Assembly (NCBI GenBank): GCA_965200525.1
Contig: OZ241368.1
Span: 6,076,001-6,140,000 of the forward strand
Length of the DNA stretch: 64,000 nt
Source of the DNA: JANNPJ01 sp965200525
GTDB taxonomy: Bacteria > Actinomycetota > Actinomycetes > Actinomycetales > Kineosporiaceae
Reading direction: 5' to 3'
The position numbers and the translations under genes are program-made. Below the pieces are notes generated by a model. The model did not search any database. It saw only the letters and a list, made by a program, of their open reading frames with translations, and was not told where the DNA came from. Below, piece by piece: positions 17,873 to 26,261 of the stretch (its first letter is position 1; every line of letters starts with the position of its first letter).

Positions 17873-19671
17873 GCGCGGTCCTGACCGATCCCCGGTCCGG
17901 CCCGGCCGTCGGTGAGGGCGAGGACGAGGACACCCGGCCCTGGGGCCGGGTGGCGGGCCTGTTCCGGCACTACCGGTGGTCGGTGGCCGGCCTGCTCGCG
18001 GTGGCCCTGCTGCAGGGCATCACCAGCGTGGCCTCGCCGTTCCTGCTCCGGGAGATCATCGACCGGGCCCTGCCCGAGCGCAGCGCGGCCCTGGTCAGCT
18101 GGTTCGCGGGTGGGATGATCGTGGCCGCCGGGGTGACCGCCGTGCTCGGCGTCCTGTCGACCTGGCTGGCCAACCTGATCGGTCAGCGGGTGATGCACGA
18201 CCTGCGGGTCCAGGTGTTCGAGCACCTGCAGCGGATGTCACTGCGGTTCTTCACCGACACCCGGGCCGGCGAGCTGCAGTCCCGGATCGCGAACGACGTC
18301 GGCGGGGTCGACAACGTCATCACGAACACCGCCAGCGGGACCGTGCAGAACGCCTTCGCCGCACTGGCGGTCGCGATCGGGGCCCTGATCATGGCCTGGA
18401 AGCTGGCCCTGATCTGCCTGATCGTGGTGCCCCTGTTCCTGCTGCTGGCGTTGCGGCTGGGCCGGCAGCGGCGGGCCATCGCCCGGGGCCGGCAACGGCG
18501 GCTGGCCGGCATCACCGCCCTGGTCGAGGAGTCCCTGTCGGTGCCGGGGGTGCTGCTGAGCAAGACCGTGGGTGGTCAGGCCGAACTGGCCCGGCGGTTC
18601 GCGGCGCAGTCCCGGCAGCTGTCCGAGACCGAGATGAACGCGGCCATGAGCGGGCGCTGGGTGATGTCGAGCCGGCGGGCCAGCCTGACCATGATCCCGG
18701 CCATCGTGTACTGGATCGCCGGTGTGGCCCTGGCCCACGGCGCGGCGGCGATCTCGATCGGGACGGCGGTGGCCTTCAGCAGCATGCTCAACCGGCTGGT
18801 GTCGCCGGCCACCGCGCTGCAGGGCATCGGGCTGGCCGCCTCGACGTCGATGGCGCTGTTCGGCCGGATCTTCGAGGTGCTCGACCTGCCCGTCGACTTG
18901 GCCGAGCGACCCGGCGCGCGGTCGCTGGGCCCGGTGCGGGGCGAGGTGCGGCTGGACGGCGTCTCGTTCCGGTACGCCGACGACGGCGGCTGGACACTGC
19001 ACGACGTCGACCTGGTGATCCCGCCCGGCACCACCACCGCGCTGGTCGGCGAGACCGGGTCGGGCAAGACGACGCTGGCCTACCTGGTGGCCCGGCTCTA
19101 CGACCCGACCGAGGGCCGGGTGCAGATCGACGGCGTCGACGTCCGCGACCTGACGCTCGACGCCGTGGCCGGTGCGGTCGGCCTGGTCAGCCAGGAGACG
19201 TACCTGTTCCATGCCACGGTGGCCGAGAACCTGCGGTTCGCCGCCCCGGACTCGAGCCCGGAGCAGATCGAGGCGGCGGCCCGGGCGGCCCGGATCCACG
19301 ACCTGCTGGTGTCACTGCCGGACGGCTACGACACCGTGGTCGGCTCTCGCGGCTACCGGTTCTCCGGTGGGGAGCGGCAGCGGCTGGCGATCGCCCGGAT
19401 GCTGCTGCGCGATCCACCGGTGCTGGTGCTCGACGAGGCCACCAGCGCCCTCGACAACGAGACCGAGCGGGCGGTGCAGGCGGCCCTGGACGAGCTGTCC
19501 GGGGGGCGCACCACGCTGGCGATCGCCCACCGGCTCTCCACGGTGCGGGCGGCCGACCAGATCCTGGTGCTCGATCACGGCCGGATCGTCGAGCGTGGCA
19601 CCCATCCGGAGCTGATCGCCCGGGGCGGGCGCTACTGCGCGCTGGCGGGCGAGCTGGCCCGAGCGGACTGA
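17869..19671 (+). CDS. ABC multidrug-type exporter, fused permease and ATPase
   Basis: 600 residues from the GTG in the GTGA overlap. Six membrane helices occupy about 25-320. The ATPase domain has Walker A GETGSGKTT, Q-loop SQETYLF, signature SGGERQRLAIAR, Walker B VLVLDEATSALD and the switch His in AIAHRLS. This is the homodimeric type IV exporter architecture (MsbA/LmrA-like). Likely substrates are hydrophobic drugs or a lipid; the coupling to a MarR regulator favours drug efflux. Confidence 0.93.
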   Translation: MSAVLTDPRSGPAVGEGEDEDTRPWGRVAGLFRHYRWSVAGLLAVALLQGITSVASPFLLREIIDRALPERSAALVSWFAGGMIVAAGVTAVLGVLSTWLANLIGQRVMHDLRVQVFEHLQRMSLRFFTDTRAGELQSRIANDVGGVDNVITNTASGTVQNAFAALAVAIGALIMAWKLALICLIVVPLFLLLALRLGRQRRAIARGRQRRLAGITALVEESLSVPGVLLSKTVGGQAELARRFAAQSRQLSETEMNAAMSGRWVMSSRRASLTMIPAIVYWIAGVALAHGAAAISIGTAVAFSSMLNRLVSPATALQGIGLAASTSMALFGRIFEVLDLPVDLAERPGARSLGPVRGEVRLDGVSFRYADDGGWTLHDVDLVIPPGTTTALVGETGSGKTTLAYLVARLYDPTEGRVQIDGVDVRDLTLDAVAGAVGLVSQETYLFHATVAENLRFAAPDSSPEQIEAAARAARIHDLLVSLPDGYDTVVGSRGYRFSGGERQRLAIARMLLRDPPVLVLDEATSALDNETERAVQAALDELSGGRTTLAIAHRLSTVRAADQILVLDHGRIVERGTHPELIARGGRYCALAGELARAD

Positions 19672-19717
19672 CGGGACGGCGGTGGCGGGACAGCTCATGC
19701 CGGCCACCGCCGTCCGT
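19671..19717. terminator. Strong hairpin between convergent ABC exporter and NlpC/P60 genes
   Basis: GACGGCGGTGGC (19675-19686) and GCCACCGCCGTC (19703-19714) are perfectly complementary over 12 bp with a 16-base loop; ACGG/CCGT on the outside extends the stem with one bulge. It lies between convergent stops and can serve both strands. Confidence 0.75.
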
Positions 19718-19775
19718 CAGCCCGGCCCGGGTCGCGGCCGACCTCAGGATCCCTTGTTGCGCGGACCGTGCGGGA

Positions 19776-20624
19776 TCAGACCAGGCGGCCGACCCGGTAG
19801 CTCGACGTCCAGATGTGCACCTTCTGGACGTGACGGCCGCTGCCGGGGGAGTGCCACATCATGCCGTGACCGGCGTACATGCCGACGTGGTAGACGTGCC
19901 GGCCGGTACCGAAGAAGATCAGATCGCCGATCCGCCTGTGCTTCTTCGAGATCCGCTCGGCCTTGTGGGACATCGCGTCCGAGGTGCGCGGCAGGCCCTT
20001 GACCCCGACGCCCTTCATCACGTACCGAACCAGACCGGAACAGTCGAAGGCGTTCGGCCCCTGAGCGCCCCAGCGGTAGGGCTTGCCGCGTTCGGCCCAG
20101 GCGCGGCGAACGACCAGGTGGCCGAACTTGGCGTCGGCACGGACCTCGGCCCGGTGCCGGGCCTTGCCCTTGGCGGCCTTCTTGGCCTGAGCCAGGGCCA
20201 GCTTGCCCGCTCGCGACTTGGCGGCGGCGGCGGCCCGGTCGTGGGCGGCCTGCTCGGCGATCCCGGAGGCCTCGGCCAGCGCTTCGTCGTAGCTGGGGGC
20301 GTACCGGGTCACGGTGACGGTGCGGGTGGCCTTGGCGGATCGAGTGGCCTTGCCGGTGGCCCTACCGGTGGCCTTGACCTTGCGAGTGAGCTTCTTGGTG
20401 GCGACCACGGTGGCGGATCGGGTCTGGGTGGAGCTCTCGGTGTCGGTCTCCGTGGCGGTGGCGGCAACCTCGCCCGGGACCGGATCTTCGTTGAGGGACG
20501 GTTCCGTTGTGGCCGTGGCGGCGAGGGCGGCGGTCGCGTCCGGCGTTTGCGTCAGAACCAGGGCGCCTGCCGTCATCAAGGCGCTCAGAGGCAAGATGGA
20601 TCTTCGTACCTGTTTTTCGCGCAT
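19776..20624 (-). CDS. Secreted NlpC/P60 peptidoglycan endopeptidase
   Basis: 282 residues. A signal peptide (basic MREKQVRR, hydrophobic 10-28) is followed by a Thr/Lys/Arg-rich, positively charged linker (40-165) likely to hold the enzyme in the wall. The C-terminal NlpC/P60 domain has the catalytic Cys in FDCSGLV (Cys195), His246 in HVGMYAG and His258 in MMWHSP, all intact. It should cleave stem-peptide bonds in peptidoglycan. The start follows GGAAGGA. A cyclic-di-AMP riboswitch precedes it, as in other actinobacterial cell-wall hydrolase genes, tying expression to the osmotic second messenger. Confidence 0.93.
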   Translation of the reverse strand: MREKQVRRSILPLSALMTAGALVLTQTPDATAALAATATTEPSLNEDPVPGEVAATATETDTESSTQTRSATVVATKKLTRKVKATGRATGKATRSAKATRTVTVTRYAPSYDEALAEASGIAEQAAHDRAAAAAKSRAGKLALAQAKKAAKGKARHRAEVRADAKFGHLVVRRAWAERGKPYRWGAQGPNAFDCSGLVRYVMKGVGVKGLPRTSDAMSHKAERISKKHRRIGDLIFFGTGRHVYHVGMYAGHGMMWHSPGSGRHVQKVHIWTSSYRVGRLV

Positions 20625-20639
20625 GGTGGAGTTCCTTCC

Positions 20640-20805
20640 CGCGCCTGCCAGGTGAGCTGTCGGGCTCGGACGGAAGTTGTCCGGCCGGCACCTCAGTGCC
20701 GACTACGCCCCGCGACGCCAAGATCGGCGTCAGGTGGGTCCCCGGTGTCCATCTGAGAGTCGGGGCGGCCGCCGATGGACTTCGGCAGAGCGACCGTCCG
20801 GCCCA
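20640..20805 (-). promoter_or_regulatory. ydaO/yuaA-type cyclic-di-AMP riboswitch
   Basis: Read on the minus strand, the leader contains the hallmark blocks of the ydaO aptamer in order: a GGTCGCT-type 5' strand (about 20797-20785), CCGGGGACCCACC (20745-20733), GGGGCGTAGTC (20711-20701), and the 3' block CCGAGCCCGACAGCTCACC followed by GGCAGGCG (20669-20642). The Bacillus aptamer has GGGGGACCCA, GGGGUGAAUC and CCGAACCCGUCAGCUAAC followed by GUAAGCG. The aptamer ends about 16 bases before the start codon of the NlpC/P60 gene, the classic target. Ends are approximate because pairing was judged by eye. Confidence 0.85.
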
Positions 20806-20928
20806 CCGGAGAGTGAGCCGAGGAGGACGATACGTCGCATCCGAGGGTAATCAAAACGTTACTGATGAAATGTGACGTGGGTAACCTCTGCGTGGTAGCC
20901 AAGATGACAACGTGGTAATTGGTACGAC

Positions 20929-21708
20929 ATGAACCTCAATCTGGACGGCAAAGTTGTCCTCATCACCGGTGGCACGGACGGCCTCGGGGCGGCCCTGGCA
21001 GCACGTTTGGTCGAGGAAGGAGCTCGGGTGGCGGTCTGCGGCCGCGACCCGGGGCGGCTGGCGGCGACCCGCTCGAAGCTGGCCGAACTCGGCGGCGACG
21101 TCCTCGCGATTGAGGCGGACGTCACTCGCCCGGAGCAGCTGAGGAATTTCGTTGATGCCGCCGTCGAGCGCTGGCAGCGCATCGACGCTCTGGTCAACAA
21201 TGCCGGGCGCAGTGCCGCCGGCCCGGTAGAGCAGCTGACCGACCAGGACTGGACCGACGACCTGGAGCTGAAGCTGATCAGCGCCGCCCGGGCGGTCCGC
21301 CTGGTGGTGCCCCACCTGCGGGCCGCCGGGGGCGGGTCGATCCTGAACGTGCTGGCGATCTCGGCCAAGGCGGCCGGGGCCGGCTCGACGCCCAGCGCGG
21401 CGTCCCGGGCGGCCGGGGTGGCTCTGACCAAGGCCCTGTCCAAGGAACTGGGCCCGGACGGGATCCGGGTCAACGCGGTGCTGATCGGGCTGATCGAGAG
21501 CGGCCAGTGGCGGCGCCGGGCCGAGCAGTCCGGCCGCTCGCTGGAGGCGGTCCACGACGAACTGCTCGCGGGCTCGGGGATCCCGCTAGGCCGGCTGGGC
21601 CGGGCCGACGACTTCGCCGATCTGGCCGGCTACCTGCTCTCCGAGCGGGCCTCGTTCGTCAGCGGGACGGCGATCAACCTGGACGGCGGCGCGAGCCCGG
21701 CCGTGTGA
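20929..21708 (+). CDS. Short-chain dehydrogenase-like protein with degenerate active site
   Basis: 259 residues with a full SDR Rossmann fold: LITGGTDGLGAALA (cofactor glycines), DVTRPEQL, LVNNAGRSAAG, and the C-terminal GTAINLDGGASP. The catalytic Ser is present (LAISAKAAG), but the expected YxxxK is SAASR, so both Tyr (to Ser) and Lys (to Arg) are replaced. Downstream ALTKALSKELGPDGIRVN is conserved, so the alignment is secure. It may bind NAD(P) without standard oxidoreductase activity or use another mechanism. The gene is divergent from the riboswitch-controlled hydrolase. Confidence 0.88.
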   Translation: MNLNLDGKVVLITGGTDGLGAALAARLVEEGARVAVCGRDPGRLAATRSKLAELGGDVLAIEADVTRPEQLRNFVDAAVERWQRIDALVNNAGRSAAGPVEQLTDQDWTDDLELKLISAARAVRLVVPHLRAAGGGSILNVLAISAKAAGAGSTPSAASRAAGVALTKALSKELGPDGIRVNAVLIGLIESGQWRRRAEQSGRSLEAVHDELLAGSGIPLGRLGRADDFADLAGYLLSERASFVSGTAINLDGGASPAV

Positions 21709-21737
21709 TCGCCCGGGCCGCCGATGGCTCGAACAAC

Positions 21738-21773
21738 GACGGCCGGTCGATCCTCGCGGATCGGCCGGCCGTC
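21738..21773. terminator. Strong hairpin between convergent SDR and sedolisin genes
   Basis: GACGGCCGGTCGATCC and GGATCGGCCGGCCGTC form a 16-bp stem with one G-T wobble and a TCGC tetraloop, between the two convergent stop codons. Confidence 0.8.
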
Positions 21774-21786
21774 AATCATGCTGTGA

Positions 21787-23052
21787 CTAGAGCGATTTCA
21801 AGCCGCGCGGGCTGCCGAGGCCGGTCGGGGCGTCGTAACCCTTGACCCCGGTGCAGAGGTAGTCGCCACCGCAGAAGCCGTTGCTGCCACCGACGACGTC
21901 CTTGATCCCGGAGCGGTGCGCGTAGGCGTACGACGGCTGGGAGGCGACCGCGGCGTTGCCGGCCAGCCCGATCATGCCGGAGATCAACGGCGCCGCCACG
22001 CTGGTGCCGCCGACCCCGATCCAACCGTTGTCCTCGCCCAGGCCGTAGGTGTCGTAGACCGCGAAGCCGTCCTTGGAGTCGGCGGTGGCCGAGACGTCGG
22101 CCACCGTGCGCAGACCGCAGTTGGCGTCCTTCTGCCACGCGGGCTTGTCGATCCAGGCCGAGCAGCCGCTGCCGGCGCCGTCCCAGGCCTTCTCGGTCCA
22201 CTTGCCGGCCTTGGACTTCGTCAGCGTGGTGCCACCGACGGCCCAGGTGGTGCTCAGGACGGCCGGGAACGAGGCCGCCGTGAAGCCGTAGTCGCCGGAC
22301 GAGGCCACGATCGCCACCCCGGGGTGGGTGTAGTACTTCAGCCCGTCGGCGATGACGCCGTTGTACTCGTCGGTCCCGTAGCTGTTGGACACCACGGTGG
22401 CGCCGAGCCGGACGGCCGTGTTCACCGCCTCACCGATCCCCTCGAGGCTGGAGTCGTCGGCCTCGACCAGCAGGATCTTGCACTGCGAGCAGGCCGCCGA
22501 GACCGCCTGGACGTCGAGCGAGATCTCCACGCCCCAGCCCGGGTCGCCCTCGGGGTAGTCGGTGCCGCCGCGCTGGTCGACCTTGCGGAAGCACTTGTTG
22601 GCGGTGGTGCAGGCCGGCAGCTTCCAGGCCTTGCGATAGGTCTTGAGGTCGGCCTCCACCTTCGGGTTGTCGTAGGCGTCGACGATGGCGACGGTCTGGT
22701 TCTTGCCGCCGGTGGCGGGCAGGGCGTAGGCCGACCGGATGTCGGCCGGGGCGATGCCGGCGGCGGGCCGCTTCTTCTTGGCCGAGGCGGTGGCGAACGT
22801 GCCCTTGGCCCCGGCCCGGCCCCGGTGCCAGACCGACATGCAGCGGACCTGATGGCTCGGGACCGCGCGGGCGCAGTTCGGGTGCCGGGACGGGTGGGCC
22901 GAGACCGCCGCCGCCGCGACCGGGCCGGCGACCTGGCCCGGCCCGGCCGAGGCCGATCCGGCGTCGACCGTCGTGGCGACCAGCAACGAGCCGGCCAGGG
23001 CGAACAGGGCGGCGACGGCGCGGTAGCGGTACGCCGGACGACGGAACGACAT
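21787..23052 (-). CDS. Secreted S53 (sedolisin) serine-carboxyl protease
   Basis: 421 residues. The ATG at 23052 has GGAGGGG a few bases upstream, favouring it over an in-frame start 26 codons earlier. A signal peptide (about 1-33) ends in an Ala/Ser-rich region. Catalytic residues fit S53: Glu176 and Asp180 in GVEISLDVQ, oxyanion Asp254 in SSGDYGF, and nucleophile Ser351 in GVGGTSVAAP. The large sedolisin pro-domain is missing; only about 70 residues separate signal and protease, as in short actinobacterial members. It lies 77 bases after a large secreted protein gene on the same strand. Confidence 0.9.
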   Translation of the reverse strand: MSFRRPAYRYRAVAALFALAGSLLVATTVDAGSASAGPGQVAGPVAAAAVSAHPSRHPNCARAVPSHQVRCMSVWHRGRAGAKGTFATASAKKKRPAAGIAPADIRSAYALPATGGKNQTVAIVDAYDNPKVEADLKTYRKAWKLPACTTANKCFRKVDQRGGTDYPEGDPGWGVEISLDVQAVSAACSQCKILLVEADDSSLEGIGEAVNTAVRLGATVVSNSYGTDEYNGVIADGLKYYTHPGVAIVASSGDYGFTAASFPAVLSTTWAVGGTTLTKSKAGKWTEKAWDGAGSGCSAWIDKPAWQKDANCGLRTVADVSATADSKDGFAVYDTYGLGEDNGWIGVGGTSVAAPLISGMIGLAGNAAVASQPSYAYAHRSGIKDVVGGSNGFCGGDYLCTGVKGYDAPTGLGSPRGLKSL

Positions 23053-23095
23053 GGCCCCTCCAGTGCTGGTGGTCGATCGGTCGGGGTGGCGGCGG

Positions 23096-23116
23096 GGCCG
23101 GGGTCGGGCCCCGGCC
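23096..23116 (-). terminator. Hairpin between the large secreted protein and sedolisin genes
   Basis: GGCCGGGG and CCCCGGCC form an 8-bp perfect stem with a five-base loop in the 77-base gap. It could terminate or attenuate transcription between the two same-strand genes. Confidence 0.5.
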
Positions 23117-23129
23117 TGGTCCCGCCCCA

Positions 23130-25364
23130 TCAGGACCCCGCCACGGTGAAGGCCCGCAGCACGGTCTGGCGGTAGCTGCTGCCGCCCTTGTCGGTGGCGC
23201 TGACCCGAAGATCGGCCAGAGCTCCGCCGAAGTCGGTGGCGTCGAGCGTGCCGGTGTACTTGCCGCCACCGGCCGAGGTCAGCTTGACGCTCGTCCAGGA
23301 CCAGCCGGCCGGCCGGAACTCCAGTACCACCGTCTTGGGCGCCGAGGCCGGGGCGTGCTGCACCCGGGCCACCGTCACCGTGACCGTTGACTTGCCGGCC
23401 GGGAGCGTGCCGGTGAGGCTGACCGGCAGGTCGACCTTGGCCTGCAGCACGGGCAGCACCCGGCAGTTCTTGGTGTCGCCCAGGCCACAGGCCCAGGTCG
23501 ACGGGAGCTTGCCGGCGCCGCCCTTGGCCGAGCTGAACCCGTACTCGGTCCGCGAGCTGGTCGACTGGCGTGGCTCCTGCAGCCGCCGGTCGACGTCGAT
23601 CACCGCCTTGTACGTGGCCTTCGCGGCCGGCACGGTGAGCTGGCCACCGAGCTCGTCGTCCTCGTCGTGGACCTTCTTGCCGTTGCGGTAGAACCGGAAC
23701 CGGGCCACCGGCAGACCGTCCTCGGCCCCGAAGAGCTCACCGGAGTGGGTCGGGTCGGAGTCGAGGAACGGCGCGACCGAGATCTCCAGCTTCTTGGCCG
23801 TCCGGCAGGCGTAGCAGTAGGCGAAGTCGCCCGACTGCTTCGGGATGCCGGCTCCGAGCGGCCCGCGCAGCCAGTCGACCGTCTGGGTCGTGCCGACCGG
23901 GACGGTCCGGTCCGGGGCGTCGACGAAGCCCGGGTCGTCGAACGAGTCGTAGTTGGCCAGCAGAGTCTCGAACCACGTCGCCTTGGCGCCGGTGGTGCCG
24001 ACGTACTCGGCCCGGTGAGTGCCCTGCGGCACCCGGATGAAGGATCCGAAACCGCCGTCCGAGCCGGGGAACTCCGGCATCCGCACGAAGCCGGCGTCGG
24101 TGGCCTTGCCGTCACCGTAGTAGGAGGAGTCCACCGTGCCGAGGTCGCCGTCCTGGAACGTGGAGTGCAGGTCGGCCGGGATCCGGTCGGCGACGGTGGC
24201 GAGGTCGAAGCTGTAGGCCGGGGTCGATCCCGGCGCTACCAGCTGCCAGTTCTGCGTGACGCTGAGCTTGCCCACCTTGGCCGGCCCGCCCGGGGTGATC
24301 AGCAGGTCGGTGCCGGCGTCCATACCGTAGAAGTCGCCGAGACTGGAGTTGCCGGCGGCGTCCGAGCGGTTCCAGCCGAACGTGTAGTTGACCAGGTCGG
24401 CCGGCTTCGGGGTGGTCACCGACGCCCGCTGGGTGGCGGTGCGGTAGTCGAGTGTGAGGGTCTGCCCGGAGCCGGTCACCTTGTACTCGTTGACCGTGGT
24501 CAGCCGGAACGTGCCGGTGTTGGCGGCCTCGTTGTACTGCAGGTCGTCGCCGGCCACGCTGTAGTTGCCGGTCGGCACGCTGACCCGGGCCTCGCCGTCG
24601 ACCGCCTCGACGAAGCCGTTGTACTTGGCCCCGTTGTCGACGTTGATCAGCACGATGAAACCCTCGGGCTGAGGCTTGCCGTCCGGCCCGATCGTCTTGA
24701 TGATCAACGTGTGCATCGGGTAGTGCGGCTTGACCAACGCCTTGGACGGCAGGTCGGGCACCATCCGGGTGACGCCGGTGAAGAGGGTGGAGCGACGGGG
24801 GAAGCCGGCCTTGCGGTCGGCCTTCCACCGGGCGGTCAGGGCCCGGCCGAACTTCGGTGCCGATGCGGCGGTCAGGTAGCCCTTGGCCACGCCCGACCTG
24901 TGCGACGTGATCTTGACCCCGGGCACGGCCGGGGTCGCGCCCTGGTACGAGATCCGCACCGGCAGGTGGCCGTTCGCCTTCAGATTCGCTTTCAGCCGGG
25001 TGACGTCAAACAGGCCCGGGTCGAGGAACCGGCCCAGGTACGGCTCGGCCACGGCCGGCATCACGTACAGGTGGTTGCCGACCCGGTGGGACACCAGCAC
25101 CCGGCCCGGGCCCGACGTGGCCGCCGGCTGGAGCCTGATCTGCGGCTTCTTCGACGAACCGGACACCATCACGTGGTCGCCGGTCGGCAGGGTGACGGTG
25201 GTGGCCCGCCGGGCGACGACCTTGGTCGTCGGGCGGGCCGCGTGGGCGCCGCTGCCGCCCGGGGCCGCCTGGGCGGTGCCCGCGCTCGCCGCGGTCAGCG
25301 ACAGGGTCAGGGTCAGGCCGGTGAACAGGGCGGTCGAGGCCGCCCCGAGGGATCGTGGTCGCAC
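23130..25364 (-). CDS. Large secreted protein with subtilase-like pro-region but no protease domain
   Basis: 744 residues from a GTG with AAGGAG upstream. After a signal peptide (to about AGTAQA), residues 40-190 resemble the pro-region of large actinobacterial S8 peptidases: TVTLPTGDHVMVSG, then a GRVLVSHRVGNHLYVMPAVAEPYL segment and LDPGLFDVTRL. No Asp, His or Ser subtilase signatures (DTG, HGT, GTSMA) follow. Instead there are beta-rich regions (PDGKPQPEGFIVLINVDNG, a FYRNGKKVHD segment, and a final SVKLTSAGGGKYTGTLDATD) as in the C-terminal parts of such peptidases. It looks like an S8 peptidase without its catalytic core, possibly a substrate- or surface-binding protein. The four Cys around AYCYACR and WACGLGDTKNCR may form disulphides. 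Confidence 0.8.
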   Translation of the reverse strand: MRPRSLGAASTALFTGLTLTLSLTAASAGTAQAAPGGSGAHAARPTTKVVARRATTVTLPTGDHVMVSGSSKKPQIRLQPAATSGPGRVLVSHRVGNHLYVMPAVAEPYLGRFLDPGLFDVTRLKANLKANGHLPVRISYQGATPAVPGVKITSHRSGVAKGYLTAASAPKFGRALTARWKADRKAGFPRRSTLFTGVTRMVPDLPSKALVKPHYPMHTLIIKTIGPDGKPQPEGFIVLINVDNGAKYNGFVEAVDGEARVSVPTGNYSVAGDDLQYNEAANTGTFRLTTVNEYKVTGSGQTLTLDYRTATQRASVTTPKPADLVNYTFGWNRSDAAGNSSLGDFYGMDAGTDLLITPGGPAKVGKLSVTQNWQLVAPGSTPAYSFDLATVADRIPADLHSTFQDGDLGTVDSSYYGDGKATDAGFVRMPEFPGSDGGFGSFIRVPQGTHRAEYVGTTGAKATWFETLLANYDSFDDPGFVDAPDRTVPVGTTQTVDWLRGPLGAGIPKQSGDFAYCYACRTAKKLEISVAPFLDSDPTHSGELFGAEDGLPVARFRFYRNGKKVHDEDDELGGQLTVPAAKATYKAVIDVDRRLQEPRQSTSSRTEYGFSSAKGGAGKLPSTWACGLGDTKNCRVLPVLQAKVDLPVSLTGTLPAGKSTVTVTVARVQHAPASAPKTVVLEFRPAGWSWTSVKLTSAGGGKYTGTLDATDFGGALADLRVSATDKGGSSYRQTVLRAFTVAGS

Positions 25365-25667
25365 GTGTTTCTCCTTCGCTAGCCAACGTGGTGCAGCGAA
25401 GAAACCGGTCGTGCGATCACCGGTGCCGAGCTCGCGAGCGAGCCGGATGTTCCCGGCCAAAAGAGAAGGCCCCCCACCGGACCTGCCCCCGCTGCGCGCC
25501 AGCGCTCAGGCCGAACGGCCCGGTGATACCTCCCGATTCCCCCGAAGAAGAGCTTACGGGGAAACTGCCCGATTTAGGGAAGATGCACGGAATCGACTCG
25601 TGCAACCATTACGGACGCCGACCGGTCTCGTAGGCATGAGCAGACGCATGATCGCCGGGGAGGGCTG
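25365..25667. other. Divergent non-coding region before the ECF sigma gene
   Basis: 303 bases between the divergent secreted-protein and sigma-factor genes. It holds the Shine-Dalgarno of the former, a GCTCGCGAGC palindrome, a GGCC-rich hairpin-capable stretch, and a candidate ECF promoter near 25601. No open reading frame with family features was found. Confidence 0.5.
25601..25628 (+). promoter_or_regulatory. Candidate ECF-type promoter for the sigma gene
   Basis: TGCAACC (25601-25607) resembles the AAC-containing -35 elements of ECF promoters and is followed after 17 bases by GTCT (25625-25628), resembling a -10 GTC element. The sigma ATG is 40 bases further on. Self-transcription by ECF factors is common, but the match is only by eye. 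Confidence 0.25.
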
Positions 25668-26261
25668 ATGGAAGAGCTCAGCTCGTTGCCGACCGTCGCC
25701 CGGGTGGCCCCGCCGCCGGCCGCACCGACGACCCGGCCGGACGAGGAGTCAGTACCCGGCCTGTCTTTCGAGGCGTTCGTACTCGGCCGCGGCGACCGCC
25801 TGCTGCGCACGGCCTACCTGCTGACCCGCGACCACGCCCTGGCCGAGGATCTGCTGCAGGCGTCGCTGACCAAGGCCTGGTCGGCCTGGCGGCGGATCGA
25901 CCAGGCGCCCGAGGCCTACGTCCGCAAGATCATGGTCAACACCTACGCCAGTTGGTGGCGTCGTCGCTGGACCGGGGAGCGGCCCACCGAGACGCTGCCC
26001 GAGGTCGCCGTGACCAGCGACATCGATCGCCACGCGGAGCGCCGCGACCTGTGGACGGCGCTCGGCCGGCTGCCCCGGCGGCAGCAGGCGGCGGTGGTGC
26101 TGCGCTACTACGAAGGGCTCAGCGAGGCCGAGACGGCCACCGCCCTCGGCTGTTCCGTGGGCACGGTGAAGAGCCAGACCAGCCGGGCGCTGGCCAAGCT
26201 GCGGATCGACCCCGCGCTGGCCGACGACGGCATCCGCACCCCGGAGGGAGAGACCCGATGA
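25668..26261 (+). CDS. SigE-family ECF RNA polymerase sigma factor
   Basis: 197 residues. Region 2 is FEAFVLGRGDRLLRTAYLLTRDHALAEDLLQASLTKAWSAWRRI, with the SWWRRR segment typical of the actinobacterial SigE family. Region 4 is ALGRLPRRQQAAVVLRYYEGLSEAETATALGCSVGTVKSQTSRALAKLR. The first 35 residues are Pro-rich and not part of the core. The stop overlaps the start of a membrane-anchored protein gene (ATGA), the usual place for a regulator of the sigma factor. Confidence 0.93.
   Translation: MEELSSLPTVARVAPPPAAPTTRPDEESVPGLSFEAFVLGRGDRLLRTAYLLTRDHALAEDLLQASLTKAWSAWRRIDQAPEAYVRKIMVNTYASWWRRRWTGERPTETLPEVAVTSDIDRHAERRDLWTALGRLPRRQQAAVVLRYYEGLSEAETATALGCSVGTVKSQTSRALAKLRIDPALADDGIRTPEGETR

Noticed and set aside
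20362..20721. 119-codon minus-strand ORF covering the riboswitch
   Set aside because: It overlaps the conserved aptamer blocks and the NlpC/P60 gene in another frame, with no protein features.
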